This document shows, in pieces, positions 62,472-64,000 of a stretch of 64,000 bases of DNA. The position numbers and the translations under genes are program-made. How positions within the stretch are numbered: position 1 is the first letter of the stretch; each line of letters begins with the position of its first letter. The notes beneath the pieces were generated by a model that had not been told where the DNA came from, did no database searches, and was given only the letters and a program-made list of their open reading frames with translations. Origin of the DNA: Leptolyngbya boryana PCC 6306 (GTDB taxonomy: Bacteria > Cyanobacteriota > Cyanobacteriia > Leptolyngbyales > Leptolyngbyaceae); contig NZ_KB731324.1 of NCBI RefSeq assembly GCF_000353285.1, forward strand, positions 700,577 through 764,576, in the 5' to 3' direction.

Positions 62472-64000
62472 ATGGCAGAGCAACTTCGACACTACGCATA
62501 CCAGGTTGGTGGAAGTCTTCCAACAACAGCAACAAGCTATGTCACACGCGAAGCAGATGCGGAATTTTATCGCGCGCTAAAAGCTGGAGAGTTTTGCTAT
62601 GTGTTGAACTCTCGTCAAATGGGTAAATCTAGCTTGCGAGTTCAAACGATGCAACGACTGCAAGCCGATGGGGTTACTTGTGCTTTTATTGATTTGACTG
62701 GAATCGGGACGCAAGGAGTTACGGCTGAAAAGTGGTATGCGGGAATCGTCAATGCGATCGTCAGTAGTTGCCAATTAGGCAATAAAGTAAATTGGCGAAA
62801 CTGGTGGCGATCGCAGCAAGATCTCCTTTCTCCCATTCAGCGACTCAATCTATTCATTGATGAAATTTTGCTGACTGAGATTCGCACTGATATTGTGATT
62901 TTTATTGATGAAATCGATCGCGTTCTCAGTCAGGATTTCTCACTTGATGACTTCTTTGCGCTGATTCGATACTTTTACAATTGTCGGGTTGATCATCCTA
63001 AATACCATCGGCTCACGTTTGCGCTTTTGGGCGTTGCGACTCCTTCTGATTTGATTGCAGATAAAACGCAAACGCCATTTAATATCGGACGAGCGATCGC
63101 ACTTCATGGCTTCCAGATTCAAGAAGCTCAAACGCTAGCACAAGGACTGTCTCATCTTGAAGATCCTGAAGCTGCACTAGCAGAAATCCTAGCTTGGACA
63201 GGTGGGCAACCTTTTCTCACTCAGAAAATCTGCCAACTTGTGACTCAGCATCCAGAATTTAATTCGATTAGCTGCTTGATTCAAGATCGAATTATTGACA
63301 ACTGGGAAGCACAGGACGAACCAGAACATTTGAGGACAATTCGCGATCGCTTGTTTCGCAATGAACAGCGAGTCAGTCGTCTTTTAGGAATTTATCAACA
63401 AATCTTACAGCAAGGAGAACTCACCGCTGATAGCAGTCCTGAACAAACCGAACTCCAGCTTTCAGGATTAGTTGTTAAACAACACGGCAGATTAAAAGTT
63501 TATAACAAGATTTATGCTCAAGTTTTCAATTTGGCATGGATTGAGAAGCAATTCCAGAAATGCCGTCCTTATGTAGAAGCTTTCAATGCGTGGATTGCTT
63601 CTGAGTGCCAGGATGAATCGCGATTACTTCGAGGACAAGCCTTAAAAGATGCGCTGGAATGGTCAGAATATCAGGATTTAAGCGTTTTAGACTATCGTTT
63701 TCTAGCAGCAAGCCAAGACCTAGAGAAACAAGCAGTTCAACATGCGCTTGCTGTCCAAGCGGAAGAGAGTCAAATTCTCGCGGAAGCAAATCTGACGCTA
63801 AACGCTGCTCAGAAGAAAGCGAAACGTACGATCGCAATTGGTTCAGCAATTTTAAGTCTATCGTTGCTCACGGCTGGTCTGGTTGCTTTTCAAGTTCAGC
63901 AAGCACGACATGAATTGAATGAAGCTGAACTGCGGCAACTCAATCTCTCAGCTCAAAGAGTTTATGAATCCAGCCCTTTTGAGGCGTTGCTCATGGCAAT
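62472..64000 (+). CDS. AAA-like ATPase, membrane-anchored, C-terminus outside window
   Basis: The open frame starts at ATG 62472 and runs past the window end (509 codons visible). It begins with the AAA_35 pattern [20 protein letters not shown], Walker [10 protein letters not shown] and Walker [27 protein letters not shown] follows, then a winged-helix-like part ([21 protein letters not shown]), a linker, and a membrane segment near residues 455-475 ([20 protein letters not shown]). In related proteins the missing part is often WD40 or TPR repeats or an effector domain. It is probably paired with the ATPase at 61011, 111 bases upstream. Confidence 0.85.
   Translation, partial: MAEQLRHYAYQVGGSLPTTATSYVTREADAEFYRALKAGEFCYVLNSRQMGKSSLRVQTMQRLQADGVTCAFIDLTGIGTQGVTAEKWYAGIVNAIVSSCQLGNKVNWRNWWRSQQDLLSPIQRLNLFIDEILLTEIRTDIVIFIDEIDRVLSQDFSLDDFFALIRYFYNCRVDHPKYHRLTFALLGVATPSDLIADKTQTPFNIGRAIALHGFQIQEAQTLAQGLSHLEDPEAALAEILAWTGGQPFLTQKICQLVTQHPEFNSISCLIQDRIIDNWEAQDEPEHLRTIRDRLFRNEQRVSRLLGIYQQILQQGELTADSSPEQTELQLSGLVVKQHGRLKVYNKIYAQVFNLAWIEKQFQKCRPYVEAFNAWIASECQDESRLLRGQALKDALEWSEYQDLSVLDYRFLAASQDLEKQAVQHALAVQAEESQILAEANLTLNAAQKKAKRTIAIGSAILSLSLLTAGLVAFQVQQARHELNEAELRQLNLSAQRVYESSPFEALLMA

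Overview
The window looks like a cyanobacterial chromosome segment of Leptolyngbya-like type. The evidence is an nblA phycobilisome-degradation gene, a phototaxis-type chemosensory operon (PatA-type regulator, CheY, CheW, GAF-containing MCP, hybrid CheA), a Nif11-like protein, a cyanobacterial-type Prx-Grx hybrid, TamB and SLH proteins, and many copies of the octamer GCGATCGC (HIP1) and its core CGATCG. Everything here is read by eye from the sequence and its translations; no database search was run.

Layout. 1-8 kb: a transport/redox cluster. A LysR regulator fused to a periplasmic-binding-protein-like domain (2409-4367) diverges from an AprA/FrdA-like flavoprotein, an AprB-like 2x[4Fe-4S] ferredoxin and a HEAT-repeat protein (leftward). 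It converges on an ABC importer (lipoprotein binding protein, permease, ATPase; leftward from 7916). 8-23 kb: mixed housekeeping and accessory genes (AbrB-like membrane protein, Ser/Thr kinase, prolyl oligopeptidase, carotenoid-desaturase-like oxidoreductase, Rpn-like nuclease, DUF99 protein, inositol monophosphatase, GFA protein, CNNM/HlyC-CorC protein, SLH protein, ExoD, Nif11, thioredoxin). A highly structured RNA leader lies just before a conserved hypothetical gene at 15087. 23.5-31 kb: a 1662-residue TamB protein, a Prx-Grx hybrid and a sugar-type binding lipoprotein. 31-38.6 kb: a five-gene pix/hmp-like operon read leftward (pixG-H-I-J-L order); its MCP carries a GAF domain with the two-cysteine spacing of DXCF cyanobacteriochromes. 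39-46.5 kb: polA, a CAP-domain protein, sufE, an orphan DNA methyltransferase and nblA. 47-52.6 kb: a GT39-type glycosyltransferase, GNAT, a pentapeptide-repeat/pilin-like fusion, a short SLH-like protein and a GIY-YIG-like protein. 52.7-55.8 kb: a tight three-gene operon matching the URC uracil-catabolic set (URC1, URC4, uracil phosphoribosyltransferase), followed by tRNA-Cys(GCA). 56-58 kb: a decaying zone with two frameshifted genes and an IS630-type transposase remnant. 58-64 kb: a BTRD1-repeat serine hydrolase, a CARDB-like secreted protein and two AAA-like (AAA_35-type) ATPases, the second running off the window.

The strongest candidates for something undescribed are (1) the regulator whose C-terminal half is a paralogue of the binding protein of the transporter beside it, linked to AprAB-like redox genes, and (2) the roughly 110-nt structured leader at 14966-15078, whose outermost helix reaches the ribosome-binding site.
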